64,000 nucleotides of DNA. Source: Liolophura sinensis. Its lineage: Eukaryota; Mollusca; Polyplacophora; Chitonida; Chitonidae. The translations under genes were made by a program, and so were the position numbers. Positions within the stretch are counted from its first letter, which is position 1, and each line of letters opens with the position of its first letter. Below the pieces are notes generated by a model. The model saw only the letters and a program-made list of their open reading frames with translations. It ran no database searches and had not been told where the DNA came from. The stretch covers positions 2,175,001 to 2,239,000 of the forward strand of contig NC_088305.1 of the NCBI RefSeq assembly GCF_032854445.1. Reading direction: 5' to 3'. Below, piece by piece: positions 13,101-25,100 of the stretch.

Positions 13101-16100
13101 TCAAGCAATTAATCGTTCTATCAACCTAATTTAAGCCTAAGACAATCCGTACAAAAGGATTTCTGTGACTGTTTTCCAAGTCCGCCTTTTCTCCCTAGGT
13201 GTCGGTGTAGGCATGTCGCTGGTCATTGGCATTGTCGCTATTTACTACAACGTTGTCATCGCCTGGGCCCTCTACTACCTTTACATGTCACTCAGGCGAG
13301 AGCTTCCGTGGAACATGTGCGACAATAATTGGAACACGCCCAACTGCTCCCTACGCTTGGGTCACGTGGACAATTCAACCAATCACACATCGTTCCTTGT
13401 GTCTTCTGCTTCAAACCTCAACCAGTCGTTTCACGCCAAAACTCCGACGGAGGAATTTTGGACGTAAGTAATGTTTATGTTTATTTTTATTATTTTTTGT
13501 TGGCACTTGTAACTGATGGGTTTATTAAACTTTTTTAATTAATTTCAACTCATAAAGGTTTGAATACATCAACATTGTTTTATCGCACTGAATTTACTCA
13601 CCGGAATATTTTCCTGAGACTGTCTCGTTCAATATGGAATACTATTTGAATAAGAAATAAAAAAAAAATCCTAGCGTAGTCATGTATATATACGCGTATG
13701 CATACATTGCAACAGTTGTCACATGAAGTCTTTAATAGGTTTTCATGAGCCAACGTATAACAGTTTAAATTTTAAAGAAATCCTCAGGGCCTTGTTGAAT
13801 TTTAAACAAATTTTTTAAAGCACTTTAACTCATTTTATTCCACGGTAATCCAGCCACAGCTTTCACTGTAAAATCCACACTTTAAAACAGAGCATTAATC
13901 TCCCAACGTTACTGAAATAAAAATATAACCAAGGTTGTTAAACTAATCTGTATGAACCGATGTACATGTTTATGATAAATAATATTTCAAAGAATTAAAA
14001 CGTTTTTCTTTTCTTACAAATTGGTTTATTTAATTATTTGATTGGTGTTTTGCACCATACTCCGGAATATTTCACTCATACAACGGCGGCCAGCATTATG
14101 GTGGGAAGAAACCGAGCAGTGCCCTTGAGAAATCCACGACCATCCGCAGGCTGCCGCAAGACCTTCTCACGTACGACCGGAGAGGAAGCCAACATGAAGT
14201 GGACTTGAACCCACAACGCAAACGCAATTTTGAAAGGCCCTTGTGTCATTGCCCGTGCAGGCACGCTTACCACCTCTTCCTTCTTACAAATTGAGCTACG
14301 TTCTAAAAGCAACCTTTTAATTATCGACGTGTTTTTTGCATCCCCATTATGAATATATACTTTGTCTTTCCGTATTACGAAACTTAATTGTGGGCAATTT
14401 GAGAAACTTGCCTGTAGCCCTAAATATTCAGTGTGTTGGCCCCTCAGATCGTTCGAAAACCAGTATAATTCCTTGCGTAAGCCTGGCCAGTGTCACGTGG
14501 GATATAAGCTCTCTCGTTTTGCTAGTTTTTTTTCTCCTCTCTGATCACGCTGACACAACTGCTTTGGTTGTCTTAGGCATCACGTGTTGGAGATGTCCAA
14601 CGGGATAGAGACGCTTGGCAACATTCGGTGGCCGCTCTTTATCTGTCACGTGATCACCTGGGTTGTCGTTTTCCTCTGTGCGCTGAAGGGAATCAAGAGT
14701 TTCGGGAAGGTAACGCTCAGATTGAACAAAGTTGTCACTGTTACACGCAGATGCAGTAACACCACTAAATTTTTTTATTTATGTGATTGGTGTTTTACGC
14801 CTTACTCAAGTTTATTTCATTTTTAAGGAGGGAGGAAACCAAGCAGAGCCCGAGGAAACCCACTATTCACAGGTTTCTGCCAGACCTTCCCATTGATGCT
14901 CTCAAGCTTAGCTGTTAGCGCAACCGTGAGGTAACCGTGTATGATGTGTGTATTTCAGTTTCTGGTGCAGTGGTGAATAAATAATTATTTTTGAACACCA
15001 CATACAGGACGCTCTAAGCACTAGGCCACCGACGTAGCCTGAACACCACATGTAGTCCCAGCTAATTTTTAGATCTGGCTTTCTTTCGTTTTTGCGTTTT
15101 TCCCGCCCTTTGGTTGGGCGTGGGGAGTTATTTTGCAGAACTGGCTTACATGCTAGGTGTGTTTTGGGAAAAGCTGAAACTTTGCCCGATGAATACACTT
15201 GGAAACAGGGTAAGTCTTTTCCGGCTGTGTAGAAAGCTCAGTGATAATGAATTTAATCTGTGATTAAATTGAAAAATAATTGTGATGTAACGGGGTCATG
15301 CTGTGGCCTAACACCGTCTCTAATGACCGAGAAGCCTCGCCCTTGAACAGGTCTTGGATCTTGGAATTCCTGGTACAAAGCTATTATTATACCCCGCTGT
15401 TAGTTGCTGGCCGTGTGCAAATATACAAATTTATTTTAAATAGAGATGACCTTTCAAACAACATCGAGTGTGTCACGCAACACACCGGCCGGTACGTTTA
15501 CCTCCCCGAGTAGGTTAATATGGTTTCATGTTGTTTATGTCAATCAATAAAAGGATTTGATTTTGTTTACTTCTTAGGTTTGCTTTTGTGATATATATAA
15601 AGGTGAACTATCGGAATTTCCTCCAGCGATAAAAGTGTTATTTCGAAAAGTTTATAGATATCGCTTTGGTTTTTACATTTTGATAATTTACACCCAGACG
15701 CCGTGACGTGGAAAAAGAAACATTTGTTTCATGACGTTCCAGTCTGAGCTCAGCGGTAAGCGTCATAATGTGCAGTGCAATTTTACATTCTTGCGTCACA
15801 TAACAATGAGACATGACGTCATACATACGCAACTTTGAAATACCTAGGTCAACTGCACCGGAATAAGCTTTCCATCGATTGGACTAAAATGTATGACCGC
15901 TGTGGAGGGAGGGAAAGAGAACGACAGCCTAAAACTGCATGATGTATGCCGCTTTTGCCTCATTTTCTTCATTTTTTAAAAACAGAATAGACTTTAACAC
16001 TTTCGTCTTCGTGTTTGTTGAATGACCCGTTGCGATATCGGATTACACAACAAACACCGCTACACCTTAAACCCATCTAGTCTCTCCTTTAGACCGTCAC

Positions 16101-19100
16101 AGTTATCGCTGTATGTGTGTTCATAAAACCTGTACGAAGTACACACGTACTGCAATGTGACAGAAGAGAACGATGTGTTGTACTATCATTTGGACCGTTT
16201 GTGTAGCTCGTCCTCAAGTCTTCCAGTTGTTTGCCTTAACACATAAAGGCAAAGAAACCACTAACGTGAAGTTTATGTCAAATGAAAGACCATTAAACGA
16301 TGTTGATGATTTTTCGACCTAATACTTTGATTCTACGGTGGCCTTTTTTGGCCATATTGGAAGATCGGGTGTTCGGGTGTCGCCTGGGTAGAGTTTATTT
16401 AATGTTTTCAGACCAAATCTTCTCGCTTCCAGGTAGCTTACTTTACGGCGACAGCCCCCTACCTCTTGCTCATCATTTTGCTCATCAGAGGCGCCATGTT
16501 GCCGGGAGCCATGGACGGACTGAAATATTACCTCATCCCGCAGTGGGATAAACTGAAAGAGATCAAGGTCAGTCGCGTGGATAGTGCCCTGCGGACGGTG
16601 TTAGATAGGTTGTGCTATACGGACCGTGCTAGAATGGATAGTGCTATGCTGCGGTGTTAAAATGGACAGAGCTATACGAACCGTGCTAGAATGGATAGTG
16701 CCATATGGGCAGTGCTAGAATGGATAGTGCTATACAGCGGTGTTAGTATGGATAGTACTATATGGGCGGTGTTAAAATGGACAGGGTCATTCAAACGCTG
16801 TTAGAATGGTTTATGCTGTACGGACGGTGCTAGAATGGATAGTGTTATACAGGCGGTGTTAGAATGGATAGTGTCATTCAAACGCTGTTAGAATGGTTTG
16901 TGCTATACGGACGGTGCTAGAATGGATAGTGTTATACAGGCGGTGTTAGAATGGATAGTGATATACGGGCGGTATTAGAATGAACAGTGCTCTACAGGCG
17001 GTGTTAGAATGAATAGTGCTATACGGGCGGTGTTAGAAGGGATAGTGCTCAAATGCTGGGATGGCCGATGCTGGAATGGGCTATGTTGGAATGGGCGGTT
17101 TTAGAATAGACTGTATTAGAATGGCCGGCTTTAAACTGAATTGTGTAAAAATAGACAATTTCGGAATCCGTTATATTGGAGCATTAGACTGGTCACTGTG
17201 TTAACACGGGTTATATTTAAAATGAGCTTTATTGGATTAGGCAATAGTGGAATGGGCTGTATTTGAATAAACTTTTTTGCATTGGAATCTCGGTATTGGA
17301 ATTAGAGTGACTGAGTGAGTGGTTATGGTTTAAAGTCGTACTTAACAATTTATACTGATACCATACTGCACCATTATACTCATACAGGTCCACCACTCGT
17401 TGCACTATCCCCTTAATGCTGAACGCCAAGCAAGGAAGCTACAACTAGGCGAATCTAGACTAATATCGCAGATTGTATTACAATTATGTAGAGATTCTAG
17501 ACTAATATAGCAGATTGTATTACAATTATATAGGCATTTCTAGACTAATATAGCAGATTGTATTACAATTATATAGGCCCCCTAGGCGGTTCTAGACTAA
17601 TATAGCAGATTGTATTACAATTATATAGGCGGTTCTAGACTAATATCGCAGATTGGATCATAATTATATAGGCGGTTCTAGACTAATATCGCAGATTGTA
17701 TTACAGTTATATAAGCGGTTCTAGACTAATATCGCAGATTGTATTACAGTTATATAGGCGGTTCTAGATTAATATCGCAGATTGTATTACAATTATATAG
17801 GCGGTTCTAGACTAATATAGCTGATTGTATTACAGTTAACTTGTAATTGTCAGGTGTGGACGGCAGCAGCCATGCAGATCTTCTACTCTGTGGGATGTGG
17901 TGGGGGTGGGTCGGTCACCCTGGCCAGCTATAACAAATTCAACAACAATATCATCAGGTGAGAGCAGGCTCAATAATTTTTTTTTAGAGAGTGTAAGACC
18001 AGGGTCCAGTTGTCGAAACGGTTTTAAGACTTAATACCAGATTAAAATTTAAGCCAAGTCTTTAAATGTGTAAAATTGTGTAAACAGTGTAAAGTAAATC
18101 TGCTACTGTTATACTTTGACTTTGGCTATAACTGCACTGGTTGCTGATTTTGGCTAAAATTTTAAATATAAATTATGACTTAATACACTTATTAACTAAT
18201 ACACCTTCGAACAATTGGACCCAGGTGTTTTACTATCACTATTACACTGACATTGCGCTGACATTTTTCATGGAAGCATGAAAGGTTGCTTATGGTTTAA
18301 CACCTTTTTCATTTGTTGATCTATACAAAGGTGGTGGAGGAAACTGGAGCGCTAGGGGGAAACCTCCTACCTTCTGACAATCGTATGGCTCACAAACTTG
18401 CACTCCATGTTTCCTACGGACGCATTCAGAGTCCTTAAGGGAGTTCCCAGTGGCAATGTGACAGAATGACCTACCGCTAAAATGAGTGACTAAATTTCGA
18501 TTGCTATCTCCTGATCAGTCCGACCACGTATTTAAATGTGGGTGACACTGATTTGGCTGCAGCCTTAGGTTAGGCAGATTATTAGGCACTCGTTGAGGCG
18601 CGGTGGATTCCTCGCCCTACACGGGGTTATATTCCAGTGGAATCCGCAGGAAATGAAGCAAATAAAGTAATTATCATCCGTTTTATTCTTTAACAGGGAC
18701 GCGCTTCTCTTCCCCTTGATGGACACGGCTACGTGCCTGCTCTGCGGTCTCGTTATCTTCGTGGTTCTCGGGTACATGTCTCACGCTACAGGCTTGCCTA
18801 TAGACAGTGTCGTTGCTGAAGGTATATAAACCCGAATTATCCAGTATGTACACAACATATAGCACGCTACAGGCTTGCCTATAGACAGCGTCGTCACTGA
18901 AGGTATATAAACCCGAATCATCCAGTATGTACACCACATGTAGCACGCTACAGGCTTGCCTATAGACAGTGTCGTCGCTGAAGGTATATAAACCCGAATC
19001 ATCCAGTATGTACACCACATGTAGCACGTTACAGTCTTACCTATAGACAGTGTCGTCGCTGAAGGTATATAAACCCGAATCATCCAGTATGTACACCACA

Positions 19101-22100
19101 TGCAGCACGCTACAGGCTTGCCTACAGACAATGTCGTCGCTGAAGGTATATAAACCCGAATTATCCAGTATGTACACCACATGTAGCACGCTACAGGCTT
19201 ACCTATAGACAGCGTCGTCGCCGAAGGTATGTAGACCCGAATCATCCAGTATGTACACCACATGTAGCACGCTACAGGCTTACCTATAGACAGCGTCGTC
19301 GCCGAAGGTATGTAGACCCGAATCATCCAGTATGTACACCACATGTAGCACGCTACAGGCTTACCTATAGACAGCGTCGTCGCCGAAGGTATGTAGACCC
19401 GAATCATCCAGTATGTACACCACATGTAGCACGCTACAGGCTTACCTATAGACAGCGTCGTCGCCGAAGGTATGTAGACCCGAATCATCCAGTATGTACA
19501 CCACATGTAGCACGCTACAGTCTTACCTATAGACAGCGTCGTCGCCGAAGGTATGTAGACCCGAATCATCCAGTATGTACACCACATGTAGCACGCTACA
19601 GGCTTACCTATAGACAGCGTCGTCGCCGAAGGTATATAAACCCGAATCATCCAGTATGTACACCACATGCAGCACGCTACAGGCTTGCCTACAGACAATG
19701 TCGTCGCTGAAGGTATATAAACCCGAATTATCTAGTATGTGCACCACATATAGCATGCTACAGGCTTGCCTATAGACAGGGTCGTTGCTGAAGGTATATG
19801 CACGAGACTAATCCAATATATGCACTAGATGCAGCACGCTACAGGCTTGCCTGTAGACCGTGTCGCTGAAGGTAGGCCTATATAAAGGGGAATTGGCCAT
19901 CATGCACACTAGGTGTTGCATGCTACAGGCTTGCATATAGACAGTGTCGTCGCTGAAGGTTTATTAACCAGAAGTATTGCTTAGACACCAAGCAAACATG
20001 TTTCTCACTGTTTGCTGGGTTGTACTGTCATTAGAACCGACTTCAGCTGAAGACACATGTATAATATACCAAACGTATTCAGTCTGTAGCCTACGTGTCT
20101 TAGGCTACATGGCCACTTATAGCAGCTGTTGTCGCTGAATGTACATTAACCAAACGTATTCGGTCTGTAGCCTACATGTCTCAGGCTACATGGCTACCTA
20201 TAGCAGCTGTCGTCGCTGAATGTACATTAACCAAACGTATTCGGTCTGTAGCCTACAAGTGTCAGGCTACATGGCTACCTATAGACGTCTGTCGTCGCCG
20301 AATGTACATTAACCAAACGTATTCAGTCTGTAGCCTACATGTCTCAGGCTACATGGCTAGCTATAGACGTCTGTTGTCGCTGAATGTATATTAACCAAAC
20401 GTATTCGGTCTGTAGCCTACATGTCTTAGGCTACATGGTTACCTATAGCAGCTGTCGTCGCTGAATGTACATTAACCAAACGTATTCGGTCTGTAGCCTA
20501 CATGTCTTAGGCTACATGGCTACCTATAGCAGCTGTCGTCGCTGAATGTACATTAACCAAACATATTCGGTCTGTAGCCTACATGTCTCAGGCTACATGG
20601 CTAGCTTTAGACGTCTGTTGTCGCTGAATGTATATTAACCAAACGTATTCAGTCTGTAGCCTACATGTCTCAGGCTACATGCCTACCTATAGACGTCTGT
20701 CGTCGCTGAATGTATATTAACCAAACGTATTCGGTATGTAGCCTACATGTCTCAGGCTACAAGGCCATTTATAGCAGCTGTTGTCGCTGAATGTATTTTA
20801 ACCAAACGTATTCAGTCTGTTGCCTAATGCCCCAGGCTACATGCCTACCTATAAACGTCTGTTGTCGCTGAATGTATATTAACCAAACGTATTCAGTCTG
20901 TTGCCTAATGCCTAAATGCCTAATGCCTAAAACATATTTCTCACACTACTGTCGACCTCACTAGACGTCACCGATGATACATGTTGCCTGGACATGTATC
21001 ATTTCCAAATATTTTATTATACTTCCTCTCTACTTATACGTAAATAAATTTATTTATTTATTTATTTGTTGGGGATCTGCACCGTACTTAATAATATTTC
21101 AGTTAAACGACGGCGGCCAGCATTATGGTGGAAGGAAACCGGGCAGAGACCAAGGGAAACCCACAACCATCCTCAGGTTTCTGACAGACCTTTCTACGTC
21201 CAGCTGGAGAAGAAGTCAGTATCACAGATTGCCGCTTAGCGCTGTTATACGAAACATTCTTGACACATAGAAATATACGAAACATAGAAAATAACGTAGG
21301 AAATAAATAAATATTTGAGTTTTGAATCTGTATTGCGTGTTTAGGTCCGGGCATTGCGTTTATGGTGTACCCCGAGGCGCTAGCACAGCTGCCCCTGGCT
21401 CCCATGTGGTCCGCCTTCTTCTTCCTGGTGCTCTTCATGGTCGGACTAGACTCGCAGGTAAGTCATACCGTATAACGTATACCGTGAGTCCCAAAGACTG
21501 GTGACTGGCCAGGTTAGCCATTCAGGCCAGTCATATCGTAGGCCTATACATATGCCATCAGCCCCAGCTACCGTGAACTGACCGGGTTAGACTCGTGGGT
21601 CAATCATAACGTATACCTTATACCGTACAGCTTTTGGGGACTGGTCGGATTAGACAGTCAGACCTGTCATATCGAATAGCGTATACCCTGAGCCCCAGCT
21701 ACCGGGAACCGGACGTGCTAGACTCACAGGTCTGTCATATTGTATACCGTATACTGTATACCGAGCGCCCCAGAGACCGGGAACTGGTCGGCTATTATGC
21801 CAGGCTAGTATCACGTGAAGTGTCACACTAGTAAAACAAGGAGGTTAAAAATTTGTGACGTGATACACTTGGATTATTGTATCGAACATATCTAGATATT
21901 CTGAGATCAAAATACATAGTTTATGATAGTGAAATATGTAACAAAAAATTGTGAGACGTCAACGTTGCCAAACACTACCAATATAATCGATAAAACCCAT
22001 CTTAAATTTAAAATATCTGTATTCATTTAATTCTGGTTGAAATATTTGTTGGTAAACGGTGAACTTATTTTTGTACCGTTTTCTTATGACGACGACTTCT

Positions 22101-25100
22101 ATGAGGATTTGTAAGACAGGTCGCGATTCTCTGTCTAGTATGCTCTTTTTTCATGTGTTTTCGGTTTCACTAGCCTTGCTTTTGTGTTTTGTTTTCCATG
22201 TTATAGTTCGTCCACGTAGAGATCGTTGTTGGCTGCTTGACTGACATGTTCCCGCAGTACCTCCGGACTCGGAAGATGCTGACCAACAGCGTTTTTATCC
22301 TCATAGCCTTCTTCCTGGCTATACCGTGTCTCACTCAGGTAACTGAGAAACGAGACATCTATCCATAAATCACCTTACATCATACCCACCCCGCTCCCAA
22401 CCGTCTTGCCCCCGTTCCCATATCTAGATCGCAGTAGTAGGCCTAATTAGAAGCCTCTCCGCGAGAGCAAATCAAATTCCTACACCACAGACAAAGTGGC
22501 ATTACTCTGCATTACCACCCTGTGGATGCTGTGGAATCGTTTACAAATTGTGGATTACCACCAAACGTTTTGCGGATTGGTCCTTAGTTCCATGCCAGTC
22601 TGTGCACAAAATTTCATCCAAATTTCTTCATAACCTTTTCCATGAAATAGCTGACAGACAGACAGACAGACAGACAGCCAGACTGGCAGACAGACAGATT
22701 AACGCCAGCAGAAACATGCCGTCCTTGGCGGATCTAACCAGTGTCACTATGACGTAACTAATCTGGGTACATCATACCACACGTCATCCAGAATTCAGTG
22801 AATGAATTGTTAAACCGCTTTGTATGCGTCGCCGTGATGTTTTGGTTTTGAGATGATGGTGAATCGAACTGTTCAGCTATATACCATGCCAAATCTTTCA
22901 GTAAATTACTAATTGTGTACGCCACCGATACATCCACTCATGTATGATTCCAGATATGAACCGTTGGACAGTATCTCATTACCCAGGTCTACCTACATCT
23001 ACAAGAAAAAAAAATAAATACATAAATAAACAAACCAATACAAATATGGATAAAGAAATAAAGTTAAAATTACTCTTGACTGTGGACTGTATCTTTATTG
23101 TGGACAACCCAGTTTCCTTGGCCCACAGCCTGACTGATTTGAAGTAAATACTCAAATAGATAAATGTTTCATTTATGTTTTATTCTCCCCGGCAGGGTGG
23201 TGTTTACGTCCTCCAGGTTATGGACTGGTATGCTTTGGGCTTCAGTGCAACAACATTGGCCTCAGTGGAGATGCTGGTCATATCGTATATCTACGGTAAG
23301 AGATACATCTATATTAAAAGATACAAGTGGTGTAAGAGATACACGTACGGTAAGAGATATAAGTAGTGTAAGAGATACACGTGCGGTAAGAGATACAAGT
23401 AGTGTAGGAGATACACGTACGGTTAGAGATACATCCATGGTAAGAGATACGTGTACGGTAAGACATACATTTGTAGTAAGAGATACGTGTACGGTAAAAC
23501 ATACATTTGTAGTAAGCGATGCATGTACAGTAAGAGATATATTTTAACGTAACAGATACGTCTGTGGTAAGACATACATCCACAGTAAGATATACATCCA
23601 CCGTAAGAGACACATCTACAGTAAGAGATACATCCACGGTAAAAGACACATCTACGGTAAGAGATACATGTACAGTAAGAGATACATCCATGATAAGAGA
23701 TATAAGCAGTGTAAGAAATACACGTACGGTAAAAATACATCCATGGTAGGAGATACATGCACCGTAAGAAACACATTTGTAATAAGAGATGCATGTACAG
23801 TAAGAGATACATATTAATGTAAGAGATACATTATGTTGTGTCCTTTCAGTATTAAATAACGTGTTAACTCAACATTTAGTCTAAGTATTCATTACTCACT
23901 TATGGCTTCAATTTCCGCCAGATTTTCACATTTTAGAGCAATAACCCAGGAGGTGAAAACAGAGTGGTCGGTAATCACAATTCGCTCTTCGTGATGCTAA
24001 CGCTGGACACACTCGGTACGGAGAGTTGTGGACTGTAATTACCGAGTGACATTCTCTGTAAGAATGCTTCATCCGTTTATATTTGTGATTCGAAGTCGGC
24101 AGACCCCGCGAACAAACCAAAGACATTAAAATGGTACATTTAGCTGCCTCGCTTGGCTCTCAGCATTGAGATGTTAGAGCAAAGGAACAGGTTTTGGCTG
24201 TCCCTTTGTCAGTATAATGTGACTGGGTGGAGCAGGGTGGGGCGTCATGCCTGTTGTCTTCGGCATGATATGTGTACTTCAGTGTCAGCAGCGCTTTGGC
24301 TGCATGGAGTCATCCTGCTGTAATAGTCGAAGTTATCTATAAGTTATGGAAACGTTCTGTATAAGTTACTAATACGTTATGTATACGTCCAACTCTTTGG
24401 AATACGACATGTATGCACCCAAAATTGAAAAAAAACCCCAAAGAAACAAGCTTCGATAATTCGGCGTGTACCAGTGCTTTAGATAAATTTTCATACTCTG
24501 GCTAAATCGTCAAGGTGTAACAGGGCTATAGAGAGACAGTATAGGTGTACACACCTCGTCTACAAATGACTGACAATTTGCTATGCCCCAGCACGGCGTG
24601 AAAAAACTAAGCATACATTCATAGGTAGGGCCAACATATTGTGTAGTCATGTTTTTTATCTCTGAAGGAAGCCAGGCAGACCCTCGAACTCATATGAAGC
24701 AAGATTATTGATTATTGCGCATCAATCGATCAGCCAATAAATGTATCATCCCATCACTCACACATTCAATGTTTATCCTGTAGGAGTGGACCGATTGTTT
24801 GCGGACATTGAGGTTATGATTGGGAGGAAACCATCGAGAATCTGGAAACCGTTTTTATTGTTCCTTACTCCAGCCACAATTCTTGTAAGTATATAAACCA
24901 GTATTGCTTATTCATTGGGAATTTTGGGGCCGTGGCAGAGTGGTTAAAAGTGATTGCCTTACAATCACTAGAACACACAAGGGTGCGTCAGGAAAACTGC
25001 AGTTGGAAGACTGTTTTTATGCCCCAAAGGGAAAGCTGAGAAGCCTTTTTGTGCCTTTATGTGTTAGAACACCTCTCATACCACAAATTAATAGATGAAA

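Noticed and set aside
18683-19698. Long minus-strand open frames (114 and 305 codons)
   Set aside because: They exist because the 81-bp unit is a multiple of three without stops. They have no splice context and repeat the same 27 residues.
23314-23812. Antisense frames of 125-129 codons over intron 10
   Set aside because: The 18-bp repeat keeps them open. The authentic coding strand and exon are on +.
24927-24990. Possible tRNA with CCTTACAATC anticodon-like loop
   Set aside because: The 5' and 3' ends do not pair and the text matches another SINE head family.
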